A DNA stretch of 64,000 nt from Rhizobium sp. J15 (GCF_002531825.1 NZ_NWSX01000006.1:124001-188000); one strand, 5' to 3'; counted from the first letter of the stretch, positions 36,998 to 48,136 are shown. Made by a program: numbers and translations. Notes: generated from the sequence alone by a model not told the origin.

Positions 36998-38788
36998 TCA
37001 GTCCTTTTTGACCGGCGGGATCGGCCGGATTGCGAGTTCGCGCAGCTGCGTCGGCGTTGCCGGGCTCGGCGCGCCCATCAGAAGATCCTGGGCCTGCTGG
37101 TTCATCGGGAACAGCGAGATCTCGCGAAGGTTCTTCGCGCCGACGAGCAGCATGATGATGCGGTCGATGCCGAAGGCAGCACCGCCATGCGGCGGGGCGC
37201 CGTACTGGAAGGCGCGGTAGAGGCCGCCGAAACGATCCTCGACATCCTGCTGGCTGAGCCCCACCTTCTCGAAGGCAGCGACCATGGTTTCAGGCGACTG
37301 GTTACGGATCGAACCGGAAGCGATTTCGAAGCCGTTGCAGACCGCGTCATACTGGAAGGCCTTGATCGTTAGCGGATCCTGGTTCTGCAGCGCATCGAGG
37401 CCGCCCTGCGGCATCGAGAACGGGTTGTGTGCGAAGTCGACCTTCTTTTCTTCCTCGCTCCATTCGAAGAAGGGGAAGTCGACGATCCAGCACAATTCGA
37501 AGCGGTCGCGATCGACGAGGTTCAGCTCTTCGCCGGCCTTGGTGCGGGCTTCGCCCGCGAACTTGTAGAACTTTTCCGGCTCGCCGGCGACAAAGAAGCA
37601 GGCGTCGCCGTCATCGAGGCCGAGCTGGGTACGGATCGCATCGGTGCGCTCCTCGCCGATGTTCTTGGCAAGCGGACCGGCGCCTTCGAGCTTGTCGCCT
37701 TCCTTGCGCCAGAAGATGTAGCCGAGACCCGGCTGGCCCTGGCTCTGCGCCCAGGCGTTCATGCGGTCGCAGAAGGCACGCGAGCCGCCTGTCTTGGCCG
37801 GGATCGCCCAGACCTGGACCTTCGGGTTGGAGGCGATCATGCCGGCGAAGACCTTGAAGCCGGAGCCGGCGAAATGCTCGGTCACCGCTTCCATGACGAT
37901 CGGGTTGCGCAGATCCGGTTTGTCCGAACCATATTTGCGGATCGCCTCGTCATAGGGGATGCGCGGCCATTCCTTGGTGACCGGCTTGCCTTCGGCGAAC
38001 TCCTCGAACACGCGGGTCATCAGCGGGCCCATCGTGTTCCAGACGTCTTCCTGGGTCACGAAGCTCATTTCGAGGTCGAGCTGATAGAATTCACCCGGCA
38101 GGCGGTCGGCGCGCGGGTCTTCGTCGCGGAAGCACGGCGCGATCTGGAAGTAGCGGTCGAAGCCTGCGACCATCAGCAGCTGCTTGTACTGCTGCGGCGC
38201 CTGCGGCAGCGCGTAGAAGGTGCCGGGATGGATGCGGCTCGGCACGAGGAAGTCGCGCGCGCCTTCCGGCGAGGAGGCCGTCAGGATCGGCGTCGTATAT
38301 TCGGTGAAGCCGGCCGTGCCCATTTCGCGGCGCATCGCCGAGATCACCTGGGTGCGCTTGACGATATTCTTGTGCAGGGTCTCGCGGCGCAGGTCGAGGA
38401 ATCGGTACTTCAGCCGGACATCTTCCGGGTAGTCCGGCTCGCCGAAAACAGGCAGCGGCAGCTCCTTGGCGGCGGAGAGAACTTCGATCTCCTGCGCATA
38501 GAGTTCGATCTCGCCGGTCGCCATCGTCTTGTTGACGGTCTCTTCGGTGCGGGCCTTGACCAGGCCGTCGATGCGGATGACCCATTCGCCACGCACGGTC
38601 TCGGCCAGCTTGAAGGCCGGGCTGTCGGGATCGGCAACGACCTGGGTGATGCCGTAGTGGTCGCGAAGGTCGATGAAGAGAACGCCGCCATGGTCGCGAA
38701 CGCGGTGGACCCAGCCGGCGATGCGGACGGTCGAGCCGACATCCGTCTTGCGGAGGGCGGCGCATGTGTGGCTGCGGTAGCGATGCAT
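36998..38788 (-). CDS. aspS: Aspartyl-tRNA synthetase
   Basis: Class II synthetase, 596 residues of the bacterial type. OB-fold anticodon domain at the N-terminus ([20 protein letters not shown]); motif 2 around [20 protein letters not shown]; the GAD insertion in the middle (about 290-420) and motif 3 in [14 protein letters not shown]. The ATG at 38788 gives [20 protein letters not shown], the typical N-terminus. Whether it also charges tRNA-Asn cannot be read here. Transcribed leftward toward a shared terminator. Confidence 0.97.
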   Translation of the reverse strand: MHRYRSHTCAALRKTDVGSTVRIAGWVHRVRDHGGVLFIDLRDHYGITQVVADPDSPAFKLAETVRGEWVIRIDGLVKARTEETVNKTMATGEIELYAQEIEVLSAAKELPLPVFGEPDYPEDVRLKYRFLDLRRETLHKNIVKRTQVISAMRREMGTAGFTEYTTPILTASSPEGARDFLVPSRIHPGTFYALPQAPQQYKQLLMVAGFDRYFQIAPCFRDEDPRADRLPGEFYQLDLEMSFVTQEDVWNTMGPLMTRVFEEFAEGKPVTKEWPRIPYDEAIRKYGSDKPDLRNPIVMEAVTEHFAGSGFKVFAGMIASNPKVQVWAIPAKTGGSRAFCDRMNAWAQSQGQPGLGYIFWRKEGDKLEGAGPLAKNIGEERTDAIRTQLGLDDGDACFFVAGEPEKFYKFAGEARTKAGEELNLVDRDRFELCWIVDFPFFEWSEEEKKVDFAHNPFSMPQGGLDALQNQDPLTIKAFQYDAVCNGFEIASGSIRNQSPETMVAAFEKVGLSQQDVEDRFGGLYRAFQYGAPPHGGAAFGIDRIIMLLVGAKNLREISLFPMNQQAQDLLMGAPSPATPTQLRELAIRPIPPVKKD

Positions 38789-39038
38789 GATCTCAAATCC
38801 TGGCATGTGGTGAGACGGCTGCAAGGGCTCAAAGACCCTCAAGCGCCGACAAGAAAATCGGGCGGAAAAGCGCATGGACGGTCCGATTTGTCAAGGCTTG
38901 GCGCGCGCAGCCGGGTGTTTGGCACGGGTTTATGGCGAGGCTGCGGCGTCAACGCTGCGGCAGTTTGGCCCGCGCCTTCCATATTGATGAAAATGCCGGT
39001 CAACTTTAAAAGGACGCATTCTCATCTTGGAGCGCCCC

Positions 39039-40430
39039 ATGCCTCTGCTGACCCGCCGCAACCTGCTGAAGGCATCCGCCGTTGCGGGCGCCTATGGCGC
39101 CGGTATCGGCATTGCCGGTAAATTCGGGCTTGCCGAGGCAGCGCCGGAGCCGCAGGTGCTGACGGCGTTGAAGACCGAGGCGATGCTGACCGCGGCGGGA
39201 CCGACCCGCGATATCATGAGTTGGGGCCAGGACGGCATGCCGCCCACTCTCAGAATGACGAGGGGACGGCCCTATGCGGCGCGGCTGATCAACAAGCTCG
39301 ACGAACCGACGACGGTCCATTGGCATGGGCTTCGCATCGACAACGGCATGGACGGCGTACCCTTCATGACCCAGCCCTACGTCTATACCGGCGACAGCTT
39401 CGACTATGCCTTCACGCCGCCCGACGCCGGCACCTTCTGGTATCATCCGCATTGCAATACGCTGACGCAGATGGGGCACGGCATGACCGGCGTCATCGTC
39501 GTTGAGGATCCGGCCGATCCGGCGTTCGACGCGGAGGTGGTGTTGAATCTACGTGACTGGCGGCTTGGCGGCGACGGCCAGTTCATCGCCCCCTTCCGAC
39601 CGCGTGACGCCGCCAAGACCGGCACCTACGGCACGGTGCGCACCGCCAACTGGCACCGGGAGCCGCAATATGACGCGCCGGCCGGCGGGCTGGTGCGGCT
39701 GCGCATCGCCGTCACCGACGTGACGCGCATCTTCTCACTGAAGATGGAAGGCGCCGATGCGACTGTTATCGCGATCGATGGCAATCCGGTGCCGAAGCGC
39801 TTCGCGCTCGACCTGCTGCAGATCGGGCCGGGGCAGCGGCTCGATCTGGCCGTGCGCATGCCTGACGGCGAAGGCGCCGTCGCGACGCTCGAGGATATTC
39901 GCGGCACGACGCCGAAGACGATCGCCAGCCTGCGCGCCATCGGACAGTCGCTGAAGCGCAATGTCGGCGATCTTGCTCTGCTTGCCGAAAATCCCGTGCC
40001 GAGGGCCGATCTTTCCGCCGCCGAGCAGATCCCGCTGGTTCTGAGCGCCACGGCGGAGAATGCCGCCGTCGAGAGTATCTGCGGCACGCTCGGCTACAGC
40101 TTCTGGGCAATCAACAAGGTGCCGTGGCCGGGCGATACGCCGGATCCGACCGCTCCGCTTGCGGAATTGAAGCTCGGCAAGAGCTATGCCTTCAATCTGG
40201 AGAACACCACGCCGCATGCGCATCCGATCCATCTGCACGGAATGAGCTTCACGGTGATCTCCTCCTCGACGCGGGCCGTGATGCCGCTGGTCTCGGATAC
40301 CTACCTCATCCAGCCGGACGAGAAGGTCCAGCTCGCCTTCGTCGCCGACAATCCCGGCGACTGGCTGCTGCATTGCCATATCATCGAGCACCAGAAGACG
40401 GGCATGACGAGCTATCTCAGAGTGAGCTGA
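39039..40430 (+). CDS. Multicopper oxidase (CueO/laccase-like)
   Basis: 463 residues. Twin-arginine signal TRRNLLKASAVAGAYGAG exports the folded enzyme. All copper motifs are present: HWHG, HPHCN, HPIHLHG and HCHIIEHQKTGM, the last with a Met axial ligand of the type 1 copper. Likely a periplasmic cuprous or phenol oxidase; no Met-rich CueO insert is obvious. ATG at 39039 has TTGGAG seven bases upstream. Stands alone between aspS and rnd. Confidence 0.93.
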   Translation: MPLLTRRNLLKASAVAGAYGAGIGIAGKFGLAEAAPEPQVLTALKTEAMLTAAGPTRDIMSWGQDGMPPTLRMTRGRPYAARLINKLDEPTTVHWHGLRIDNGMDGVPFMTQPYVYTGDSFDYAFTPPDAGTFWYHPHCNTLTQMGHGMTGVIVVEDPADPAFDAEVVLNLRDWRLGGDGQFIAPFRPRDAAKTGTYGTVRTANWHREPQYDAPAGGLVRLRIAVTDVTRIFSLKMEGADATVIAIDGNPVPKRFALDLLQIGPGQRLDLAVRMPDGEGAVATLEDIRGTTPKTIASLRAIGQSLKRNVGDLALLAENPVPRADLSAAEQIPLVLSATAENAAVESICGTLGYSFWAINKVPWPGDTPDPTAPLAELKLGKSYAFNLENTTPHAHPIHLHGMSFTVISSSTRAVMPLVSDTYLIQPDEKVQLAFVADNPGDWLLHCHIIEHQKTGMTSYLRVS

Positions 40431-40559
40431 GGTTCGGTTTGCCACAGTTTGGACGTGATTCTTAGCCAGCAGTGCGGGAAGCTTATGCTGTTGTATTGAC
40501 ATATCGAACCGAAAGGAGAAGGAAGGTTCAACCGACCTTTTCCTTGCGAATGAAATGAT

Positions 40560-41705
40560 ATGATCGAAACCACCGCCGATTTGGCGGCCGCCTGCAAAGA
40601 GCTGGCCAAGTCCGACTTCATTACCATCGACACCGAATTCCTGCGCGAAACGACCTTCTGGCCGGAGCTCTGCCTGATCCAGATGGCGAGCCCGACGATG
40701 GAAGTTCTCGTCGATCCGCTGGCCAAGGGCATCGATCTCGCCCCCTTTTTCGAGCTGATGGCCGATACGAAGGTGCTGAAGGTCTTTCATGCCGCGCGGC
40801 AGGACATCGAAATCATCTTCAATCGCGGCAACCTCATTCCGCACCCGATCTTCGACACGCAGGTCGCGGCCATGGTCTGCGGCTTCGGTGACAGCGTCTC
40901 CTACGACCAGCTGGTGAGCCGCATCAAGAACGTCCATATCGACAAGTCGTCGCGCTTCACCGACTGGAGCCGCCGGCCGCTCTCCGACAAGCAGCTGGAA
41001 TATGCGCTGGCCGACGTCACCCACCTGCGCGACGTCTACCTGTCGCTGAGCGCGCAGCTCGACCGCGAAGGCCGAACGTCGTGGCTTCGCGAGGAGATGG
41101 ACATTCTCGAATCGCGCGAAACCTACGACATGCATCCCGACGATGCCTGGCAGCGGCTGAAGATGCGGTTGCGCAAACCGCAGGAACTGGCGGTCCTGAA
41201 ATTTGTCGCCGCCTGGCGTGAGCGTGAGGCGCGCGCCCGCAACGTGCCGCGTTCGCGCGTGCTGAAGGATGATGCGATCTACGAGGTCGCCCAGCAGCAG
41301 CCGAAGGACGCCGAGGCACTCGGCCGCCTGCGCACCATTCCCAAAGGCTGGGAGCGCTCGGCCGCCGGCGCCGCGGTCGTCGAAGCCGTCAATGCGGCGC
41401 TCGCTCTTCCGAAGACCGAGATGCCGCATGTGCCGCGCCAGACGCAGGCGCCCGAGGGGGCTGCTGCCGCAGTCGAGCTCTTGAAAGTGCTCCTGAAGCT
41501 GATCTCGGAGAAACACGGCGTCGCGCCGAAGGTGATCGCCAACAGCGAGGACCTCGACAAGATCGCCGCCGACGGCGAGAAGGCCGATGTCGCCGCCCTG
41601 CACGGCTGGCGACGCGATCTCTTCGGCGAGCCGGCGCTGCAGCTCATCCAGGGCCAGATCGGATTGCGGTTCGCCGGCCGGAAGGTCGAAACCGTCAGCC
41701 TCTGA
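40560..41705 (+). CDS. rnd: Ribonuclease D
   Basis: 3'-5' exonuclease that trims tRNA precursors. 381 residues. DEDD exonuclease: ITIDTEFLRETTFWP (Asp and Glu), VFHAARQDIEII (Asp) and YALADVTHLRDVY (Tyr-x3-Asp). Two HRDC-like domains follow, with ELAVLKFVAAWREREARARN and GWRRDLFGEPALQLI. Linked to aspS as in other Rhizobiales but with the oxidase gene between them here. Confidence 0.95.
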   Translation: MIETTADLAAACKELAKSDFITIDTEFLRETTFWPELCLIQMASPTMEVLVDPLAKGIDLAPFFELMADTKVLKVFHAARQDIEIIFNRGNLIPHPIFDTQVAAMVCGFGDSVSYDQLVSRIKNVHIDKSSRFTDWSRRPLSDKQLEYALADVTHLRDVYLSLSAQLDREGRTSWLREEMDILESRETYDMHPDDAWQRLKMRLRKPQELAVLKFVAAWREREARARNVPRSRVLKDDAIYEVAQQQPKDAEALGRLRTIPKGWERSAAGAAVVEAVNAALALPKTEMPHVPRQTQAPEGAAAAVELLKVLLKLISEKHGVAPKVIANSEDLDKIAADGEKADVAALHGWRRDLFGEPALQLIQGQIGLRFAGRKVETVSL

Positions 41706-41781
41706 AACCAAATCGAATTCGCTTGACGCTTTTTTCCCAGCTGAAACAATGACCGGGAAAACTTCAGGACGAAGAGTCGGC

Positions 41782-42843
41782 ATGCGGGAAATATCTCCGA
41801 CGCAGAACTGGATCTTGATTGCGCTGGTGCTGGCTGCCAGCGGCGTCGTCTACGATCTGATGTTCTACTCCAATCAGACGCCCGTCATCGGAGCGATCTT
41901 CGCGCTGTTCATCGGCATGCCGATCCTCGCTTTCGAGCGCAAGGTGCTGTTTCGCACGCTTTACAGGCGCATCCAGAGGCTGCCGACTTTCGTTTTCATC
42001 ATCACCGAGCTGGTGATCTACGAAATCCTGATGAGCATCGGCTTTGCCTGCGCCGGCCTGCTGCTCTGGGCGCTCGGCGTGTTGAAGCCGCCGTCTCTCC
42101 TCGATCTCGTCATCATGCCGTTGGAGATCTTCCTCTATGCGCTTGCCGTCTGCTCGGCGCTGATCTTTATCCTGCGTGTGCGCGAGTTGCTCGGCCGCGA
42201 AGTATTCATCAGCATGCTCATCAGCCGCTATCGCAATCCGCGCAAGGAAGAACGTGTCTTCCTGTTCATCGACCTCGTCGATTCGACGGCTTTTGCGGAG
42301 AAGCATGGCGATCTCCGGGCGCAGCAGCTGCTGAGCTCGCTGTTTGCGACCTTCGCCGAGCCCGTCCGGCGCCACAAGGGCATGATCAACGACTATGTCG
42401 GCGATGCCGCGATCATCACCTGGCCGCTTGCCCGCGGCATCAAGGATGCGCGCTGCGTTCGCTGCATCTTCGATATCCTTGCCGATATCGAGGCCAATGC
42501 CGCCGGCTGGCGGAAGAGCTACGGGCAGGTGCCGAAGCTTCGCGCCGCTCTTCACGGCGGCGAGATCATTACCGCGGAAGTCGGCGTCGATCACCACAAG
42601 ATCAGCTATTTCGGCGATACGGTGAACACCACCGCCCGGCTGGAGACGCTCTGCCGCAGCCTGAACAGGCACGTGCTGATCTCTGCAGAGCTCGCGGGAC
42701 GCATGACGTTTCCCGACGAGATTTCCTGCGAGGATCTCGGCATCCATGCCGTCAAGGGACGCGGCCAGGCGCTTGGCGTCATGGCGCTTTCCTCGCGCGC
42801 GGTGACCGTGCTGAACACGCCCGCGGTCATTCTGCACGGCTGA
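41782..42843 (+). CDS. Membrane-bound class III adenylate/guanylate cyclase
   Basis: 353 residues. Four to five membrane helices in residues 8-132, then the cyclase domain from about 155: FLFIDLVDSTAFAEKHG with metal-binding Asp164, NDYVGDAAIITWP with the second Asp, and ISYFGDTVNTTARLE with the transition-state Asn/Arg region. The enzyme makes cAMP from ATP unless its substrate residues specify GTP; not decided here. The ATG at 41782 is preferred (GAAGAG before it). Rhizobia carry many such cyclases. Confidence 0.9.
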   Translation: MREISPTQNWILIALVLAASGVVYDLMFYSNQTPVIGAIFALFIGMPILAFERKVLFRTLYRRIQRLPTFVFIITELVIYEILMSIGFACAGLLLWALGVLKPPSLLDLVIMPLEIFLYALAVCSALIFILRVRELLGREVFISMLISRYRNPRKEERVFLFIDLVDSTAFAEKHGDLRAQQLLSSLFATFAEPVRRHKGMINDYVGDAAIITWPLARGIKDARCVRCIFDILADIEANAAGWRKSYGQVPKLRAALHGGEIITAEVGVDHHKISYFGDTVNTTARLETLCRSLNRHVLISAELAGRMTFPDEISCEDLGIHAVKGRGQALGVMALSSRAVTVLNTPAVILHG

Positions 42844-42882
42844 GCAACGGGCCTGGCCTCACGTCACCAAAGCTTCATTCAA

Positions 42883-42900
42883 CCGTCAATTCGCTGACAC
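42883..42900 (+). promoter_or_regulatory. Possible Pho box upstream of the phytase-like gene
   Basis: CCGTCAA-TTCG-CTGACAC: two 7-mers spaced 11 bp, each matching five of seven positions of CTGTCAT. Eight bases further a weak -10 (TGTTAA) follows, the same spacing as at the ppk site in this window. Weakest of the three. Confidence 0.4.
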
Positions 42901-42948
42901 GGAAGCCCTGTTAAGCGGAGGCATTGGCATCCGTTCCCAGGGGATATT

Positions 42949-44307
42949 ATGAAGAAGGTCCTTTTTGCTTCCGTATCGCTTTTCATTCTGATTGCCGGCC
43001 CCGCTTCGGCCGACCAGCAGGAATTTCCGGCCAAGCTCGCCGGCCAGGCGATCCTGCCTGCCAACACCATGGTCCCGGCTCCGGCCGACGCTCCTGAGTT
43101 CCTCAAGCATTCTGGCAAGTTCACGACGGCGGACCGCAAGCGCACCGAGGCGCTCGCCACCGTTCCCGGCAAGGACGGCGCCCGCGTCACCGACCTGAAG
43201 CTTCCCTTCGACGGCCAGCCGATCCAGGGCTTCTCGGGCGTCAAGACGATGACCGACGGCACTTTCTGGACGCTCTCGGACAACGGTTTCGGCTCGAAAG
43301 CCAACTCTTCGGACTCCATGCTGTTTCTGCACCAGATGAAGTTCGACTGGACGGCCAACAAGGCCGAGGTCGTCAAGAACCTCTTCCTTTCCGACCCCAA
43401 CAAGATCGCGCCCTTCCCGATCGTCCTCGAAGGCACGGATACGCGTTACCTCACAGGCGCCGACTTCGACATCGAATCGATCCAGCCGGTTGCCGACGGC
43501 TTCTGGCTCGGCGACGAATTCGGTCCCTACATCCTGAAGGTCGACACGGAAGGCCGCCTGACCGACGTGATCCCGACCACGCTCGACGGCAAGCCGGTGC
43601 TTTCGCCCGACAATCCGCTGATCCAGCTCTCAGGCAATCCGGTCGCAAAGATGCCGGTCTTCAACCTGAAGCGCTCCGGCGGCTTCGAAGGCCTCGCCAT
43701 GTCGAAGGACGGCTCCAAGCTCTACGGCCTGCTCGAAGGCGCCATCTACAAGGATGACAGCCAGATGGAATCAGCCGACGGCCACACCGCCATCCGCGTC
43801 ATCGAGTTCGACGTCGCCGCCAAGAAGTGGACCGGCCGCAGCTGGCTCTATCCGCTCGAGGACAAGGGCGTGTCGATCGGCGACTTCAACATGCTCGACG
43901 ACACCACCGCCCTCGTCATCGAGCGCGACAGCGGCGCCGGCACTGCCGACAAGGCCTGCGCGGACCCGAAGCAGCCGAAGCCGGACTGCTTCGAAGCTCC
44001 GGCCGTGCTGAAGCGCGTCTACAAGATCGAGTTCAACGACGCCAATGCCGGCAAGGCCGTCCGCAAGATCGGCTATATCGATCTCCTGAACATCCAGGAT
44101 CCCGACAACAAGAAGAAGGCCGGAAGCAAGGCCGGCGTCTACGACATGCCGTTCGTGACCATCGAAAACGTCGACCGCGTCGACGCCACCCACATCATCA
44201 TCGGCAACGACAACAACCTGCCCTTCTCGGCCGGCCGCGCCGTCGACAAGGCCGACAACAACGAATTCAGCCTGCTTGAGGTCGGCGCGTTTTTGAACGC
44301 GAAGTAA
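42949..44307 (+). CDS. Secreted phytase-like esterase (esterase-like activity of phytase domain)
   Basis: 452 residues. Signal peptide MKKVLFASVSLFILIAGPA with cleavage after ASA. The mature part is a beta-propeller-like phytase-like domain: QGFSGVKTMTDGTFWTLSDN, GFWLGDEFGPYILKVD, NLKRSGGFEGLAMSKDGSKL and the C-terminal IIIGNDNNLPFSAGR. The family is associated with phosphoester hydrolysis, but the exact substrate is unknown. A Pho-box-like site upstream and the nearby polyphosphate genes suggest a role in phosphorus supply. Convergent with ppx across a terminator. Confidence 0.86.
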   Translation: MKKVLFASVSLFILIAGPASADQQEFPAKLAGQAILPANTMVPAPADAPEFLKHSGKFTTADRKRTEALATVPGKDGARVTDLKLPFDGQPIQGFSGVKTMTDGTFWTLSDNGFGSKANSSDSMLFLHQMKFDWTANKAEVVKNLFLSDPNKIAPFPIVLEGTDTRYLTGADFDIESIQPVADGFWLGDEFGPYILKVDTEGRLTDVIPTTLDGKPVLSPDNPLIQLSGNPVAKMPVFNLKRSGGFEGLAMSKDGSKLYGLLEGAIYKDDSQMESADGHTAIRVIEFDVAAKKWTGRSWLYPLEDKGVSIGDFNMLDDTTALVIERDSGAGTADKACADPKQPKPDCFEAPAVLKRVYKIEFNDANAGKAVRKIGYIDLLNIQDPDNKKKAGSKAGVYDMPFVTIENVDRVDATHIIIGNDNNLPFSAGRAVDKADNNEFSLLEVGAFLNAK

Positions 44308-44332
44308 TCGCGATTCCTGGTACGAAATATGG

Positions 44333-44361
44333 AGGGCGGCGCGAAGGTTCCGCCCTTTTTT
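44333..44361 (+). terminator. Terminator of the phytase-like gene
   Basis: 7-bp stem AGGGCGG (44333-44339) and CCGCCCT (44350-44356), ten-base loop, followed by a run of T residues to 44361. Confidence 0.88.
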
Positions 44362-44398
44362 GAGGGCATGCCGTGCGGCATAACGGCCGCAATTCAGC

Positions 44399-45919
44399 CT
44401 ATTCGAACCGGAACGCCAGCCTTTTGTTCGTCAGCCGCGACAGCTGCTGCAGGCGGCCATCCAGGCGTTCGCCGGCGAAGTCCCGGTATTCGGGGGGCAC
44501 GACAAATTCGAGATCGAGATCCGGGTTCGACGACTTGCGGAAGGTCAGGTTCTTGACGATCCCCGGCATCGAGGCGGAGAAGAGGTAGACGACGCGCAGC
44601 ATGCCGCCGAGCAGCTTGGCGCGGTCGATGAACTGGGGTGTTGCAATCTGCGCCAGCGGACCGGTGGCGCCGTCGTCGTGCAGACCTTCGAAACGGTAAT
44701 AATTGCTGAGCGCGATGAAGGCGCGGCCAGGATGGCTGATACCGACGAAGGAGGAGTGGGCGATGACGTTCAGCGCCTGCAGGCCGCGATAATCGGGATG
44801 GGCGCGCCAGCTGATATCGGCTAGCAGACAGGCAGCCTGGCGATAGCGGCTTTCCTCTTCGCTTTCCTGGACGTCGAAGAAGGGCATCATGCGCCCGGTC
44901 CATTCCGCCAGCTCGCGGGCATGCTCCGGTGAGCGGGCACGCAGAATGGCGAGCTCACGGGCAGCAGCCAGCAGCGGATCGGCCCTGCGTTCGGATTCGG
45001 ACAGCAAGGAATAGAGATAGCCCTCGCGCACGCCCTGTGCCGAAAAGGAAATCACCGAAGGCTTCATCGCAGTCAGCACTTCCTGCATGGCGATGGCGCC
45101 GAAGGGCAACAGCGAGCGGCGATGCTTGGATACGGCCTGAAAGGCCGGCTCCTTGGAATCCTTGGCGGCGACCACCTGATCGAGGAACTGTATCATCGCG
45201 CCGAGGGAGACTTCGTAGCCCTGCATCATATGCAGCGGATAACGGGTGATCTCCATGTGCAGCTTGGCAATGTTTCGCCACGTGCCGCCAACCGCATAGA
45301 ATGTGCGCCCCTCCCCCCTGGAGAGAAGCTTGGCCATCTTGACCTGCTTGCGGGCAAAGGTGCGCGCTTTGGAGAGCGAGCCGCCGGCATATTCGGACAG
45401 CCGCAGGCCGCCGAGCGGCAGCGTCACGCCGTTGCTGACGTCCTTGCCCCTGATATCGATCAGTTCAAGGGAACCGCCGCCGAGGTCACCGGCGATGCCA
45501 TCCGGATTGAAGAAGCCGCTGATGATCCCGAGTGAGGCGAAGCGAGCCTCCTCCTCTCCCGACAGCACACGAACATGGCGTTGCAGGATCGTCTCGGCCT
45601 GATGGATGAAATCCGGTCCGTTGCTCGCCTCGCGCGCGGCGGCGGTCGCCAGCACATACATGGTGGCGGCGCGAGCCTGATCGGACAAAGCCTTGAACCG
45701 GTGAAGGGCCTGGAGCGCGCGCGCAACGCTTTCCTCATCCATCTTCCCGGTGAGGGCTATGCCCTTGCCGAGGCCGCAAAGGACCTTTTCGTTGAAGAGG
45801 ATGGTCGGCGAGCGGGACAGTCCTTCGTAGACGACGAGACGAATCGAATTCGATCCAATGTCGACCACGGAGACCGGGGCGATCCCCGGAAGGCGCCCCT
45901 GGGCTTCAGATTCAACCAT
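44399..45919 (-). CDS. ppx: Exopolyphosphatase / guanosine pentaphosphatase (Ppx/GppA)
   Basis: Removes phosphate from polyphosphate ends or hydrolyses pppGpp. 506 residues. Actin-like ATPase fold with phosphate-binding VVDIGSNSIRLVVYEG and IAGDLGGGSLELIDIRG, catalytic Glu region GEEEARFASLG, and a C-terminal helical (HD-like) part with AHPDYRGLQALNVIAHSSF. It begins 12 bases after the ppk stop, so synthesis and breakdown of polyphosphate are co-transcribed. Confidence 0.94.
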   Translation of the reverse strand: MVESEAQGRLPGIAPVSVVDIGSNSIRLVVYEGLSRSPTILFNEKVLCGLGKGIALTGKMDEESVARALQALHRFKALSDQARAATMYVLATAAAREASNGPDFIHQAETILQRHVRVLSGEEEARFASLGIISGFFNPDGIAGDLGGGSLELIDIRGKDVSNGVTLPLGGLRLSEYAGGSLSKARTFARKQVKMAKLLSRGEGRTFYAVGGTWRNIAKLHMEITRYPLHMMQGYEVSLGAMIQFLDQVVAAKDSKEPAFQAVSKHRRSLLPFGAIAMQEVLTAMKPSVISFSAQGVREGYLYSLLSESERRADPLLAAARELAILRARSPEHARELAEWTGRMMPFFDVQESEEESRYRQAACLLADISWRAHPDYRGLQALNVIAHSSFVGISHPGRAFIALSNYYRFEGLHDDGATGPLAQIATPQFIDRAKLLGGMLRVVYLFSASMPGIVKNLTFRKSSNPDLDLEFVVPPEYRDFAGERLDGRLQQLSRLTNKRLAFRFE

Positions 45920-45931
45920 TTAGGTCCAGTT

Positions 45932-48136
45932 TTACTTGTTGTTGCGGCCTTCAAGCAGGCCGGCGATCAGCTTCGGCGCACTGGACTTCAAGGCTTCACC
46001 ACGGCCTGAGAGGCTCGGATTCGTCATGAAATACTGCTGCGCATTAAACGGTTCCTCGCCTCTGCGCACTTCCATGCGCCGCGACGTACCGTCGGGCAAT
46101 ATCTCGTAGCTTTGCTGATTGTCAATCACGTTGCCGAGCATAATCTGTGACAAGACCTGCTCGTGAACGGTCGGGTTCGTCAGCGGAACCATGGTTTCGA
46201 CGCGGCGGTCGAGATTTCGCGGCATCATGTCGGCCGAGCCGATGTAAACCAGCGCCTTGTCGGACGGCAGGCCATGGCCGTTGCCAAAGCAGAAGATGCG
46301 GCTGTGCTCGAGGAAGCGGCCGACGATCGACTTGACGCGGATCTTTTCCGAGAGGCCCGGCACCTGCGGACGCAGGCAGCAGATGCCGCGCACGACGAGG
46401 TCGATCTCGACGCCGGCATGGCTGGCGCGATAGAGCGCGTCGATGATGTCGGGATCGACGAGGGCGTTCATCTTCATCCAGATCGCGGCCGGCGCGCCGT
46501 TCCGGGCGTGCTGAATCTCTTCCTCGATGTGGCGCAGGATGCGCGAGCGCAACGTATAGGGCGAGATGGCGAGCTGCATGCCTTCTTCAGGCTCGCCGTA
46601 ACCGGTGATGAAATTGAAGATGTTCGCCATGTCGTGGGCGATGACGGGGTTGCAGGTGAAATAGGAGAGATCGGTATAGATCTTGGCGGTGATCGGATGG
46701 TAGTTGCCGGTTCCCAGATGGCAATAGGTCCTGAGCTTGCCCTCCTCGCGGCGGACGACCATCGACATCTTGGCGTGGGTCTTGAGCTCGATGAAGCCGA
46801 AGACGACCTGCACGCCGGCGCGCTCGAGATCGCGCGCCCAGCGGATATTCGCCTCTTCGTCGAAGCGCGCCTTGAGCTCGACCAGCGCCGTCACCGACTT
46901 GCCGGCTTCGGCAGCATCGATCAGCGCACGGACGATCGGGCTGTCGTTGGAGGTACGGTAGAGCGTCTGCTTTATCGCCAGGACGTCAGGATCGCGCGCA
47001 GCCTGGAGGAGAAACTGGACCACCACGTCGAAGGATTCGTAGGGGTGGTGGACGACCATGTCCTTTTCGCGGATGGCGGCAAAGCAGTCGCCGGCATGTT
47101 CGCGGACGCGCTCGGGAAATCGCGCATTGTAGGGCTGGAACCTGAGATCGTCGCGCGGCGCCTTGGTGATCTCGGACAGGGTGTTCAGCGCCAGAAGGCC
47201 CGGCAGAACGGCGACGCGATTGTCGGGAATGCTCAGCGCCTGGACGACGAACTGGCGGAGCGAGGCCGGCATTTCGGAGTCGGTCTCGATGCGGATCACC
47301 TTGCCGCGGCGGCGGCGCTTCAGCGCCGTCTCGAAGAAGCGGACGAGATCCTCGGCCTCTTCCTCGACTTCGATATCGCTGTCTCGGATGATGCGGAACG
47401 TACCGGAACCCTGCACCTCGTAACCCGGATAGAGCCGGTGGATGAAGATGTTGGCGACATCTTCCAGCGTGATGTAGCGAATGGTGCCGGCGTCATCCGG
47501 CAGGCGGACGAAACGGTCGAGCGCCGGCGGCAGGCGCAGCAGCGCCGTCATCGGCTCGCGGCCGCTCTTGCTGACGAGCTGCAGGCCGATCGAGAAACCG
47601 AGATTCGGAATGAACGGGAACGGATGGGCCGGATCGATCGACAAAGGCGTCAGCACCGGGAAGATCGACTGTTCGAACTCGTTTGCCAGCCACTGGCGAT
47701 CGGCCTCGCTCAAGGCGCCGGGCCGCACGATCAGAATGTCTTCCTTGGCGAGATACTGCTGCAGCACGGCAAGCGAAGCCTGCTGCTCCATCTGCAGATG
47801 ATCGATCTCCTGCAGGATCGAGTCGAGCTGTTCGGCCGGCGTCTTGCCGTCGGGGCTGCGGATGGCGATGTTCTGGCGCACCTGGCCCTCGAGGCCGGCA
47901 ACACGCACCATGAAGAACTCATCGAGGTTTGCGGCCGAGATCGACAGGAAGCGAACCCGCTCGAGCAGCGGATGCTCGGTATTCAGCGTCTCTTCGAGGA
48001 CGCGGCGGTTGAACTGCAGCCAGGAGAATTCGCGGTTGATGAAGCGCTCTGGGCTCGTGAGCAGCTCTTCCAGCGGGGGCATGTTGTCGTTGGTCTGCGG
48101 GAAGACTTCCTGATTTTCTGCGACTGCGCTGTCCAT
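45932..48136 (-). CDS. ppk1: Polyphosphate kinase 1
   Basis: Polymerises the gamma-phosphate of ATP into polyphosphate. 734 residues. N domain with [18 protein letters not shown]; the autophosphorylated His lies in KTHAKMSMV and the second essential His in [13 protein letters not shown], equivalent to His435 and His454 of E. coli. [14 protein letters not shown] near the C-terminus is also typical. First gene of the ppk-ppx pair. A good Pho-box-like sequence stands 48 bases before its ATG, indicating induction when phosphate is short. Confidence 0.96.
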   Translation of the reverse strand: MDSAVAENQEVFPQTNDNMPPLEELLTSPERFINREFSWLQFNRRVLEETLNTEHPLLERVRFLSISAANLDEFFMVRVAGLEGQVRQNIAIRSPDGKTPAEQLDSILQEIDHLQMEQQASLAVLQQYLAKEDILIVRPGALSEADRQWLANEFEQSIFPVLTPLSIDPAHPFPFIPNLGFSIGLQLVSKSGREPMTALLRLPPALDRFVRLPDDAGTIRYITLEDVANIFIHRLYPGYEVQGSGTFRIIRDSDIEVEEEAEDLVRFFETALKRRRRGKVIRIETDSEMPASLRQFVVQALSIPDNRVAVLPGLLALNTLSEITKAPRDDLRFQPYNARFPERVREHAGDCFAAIREKDMVVHHPYESFDVVVQFLLQAARDPDVLAIKQTLYRTSNDSPIVRALIDAAEAGKSVTALVELKARFDEEANIRWARDLERAGVQVVFGFIELKTHAKMSMVVRREEGKLRTYCHLGTGNYHPITAKIYTDLSYFTCNPVIAHDMANIFNFITGYGEPEEGMQLAISPYTLRSRILRHIEEEIQHARNGAPAAIWMKMNALVDPDIIDALYRASHAGVEIDLVVRGICCLRPQVPGLSEKIRVKSIVGRFLEHSRIFCFGNGHGLPSDKALVYIGSADMMPRNLDRRVETMVPLTNPTVHEQVLSQIMLGNVIDNQQSYEILPDGTSRRMEVRRGEEPFNAQQYFMTNPSLSGRGEALKSSAPKLIAGLLEGRNNK

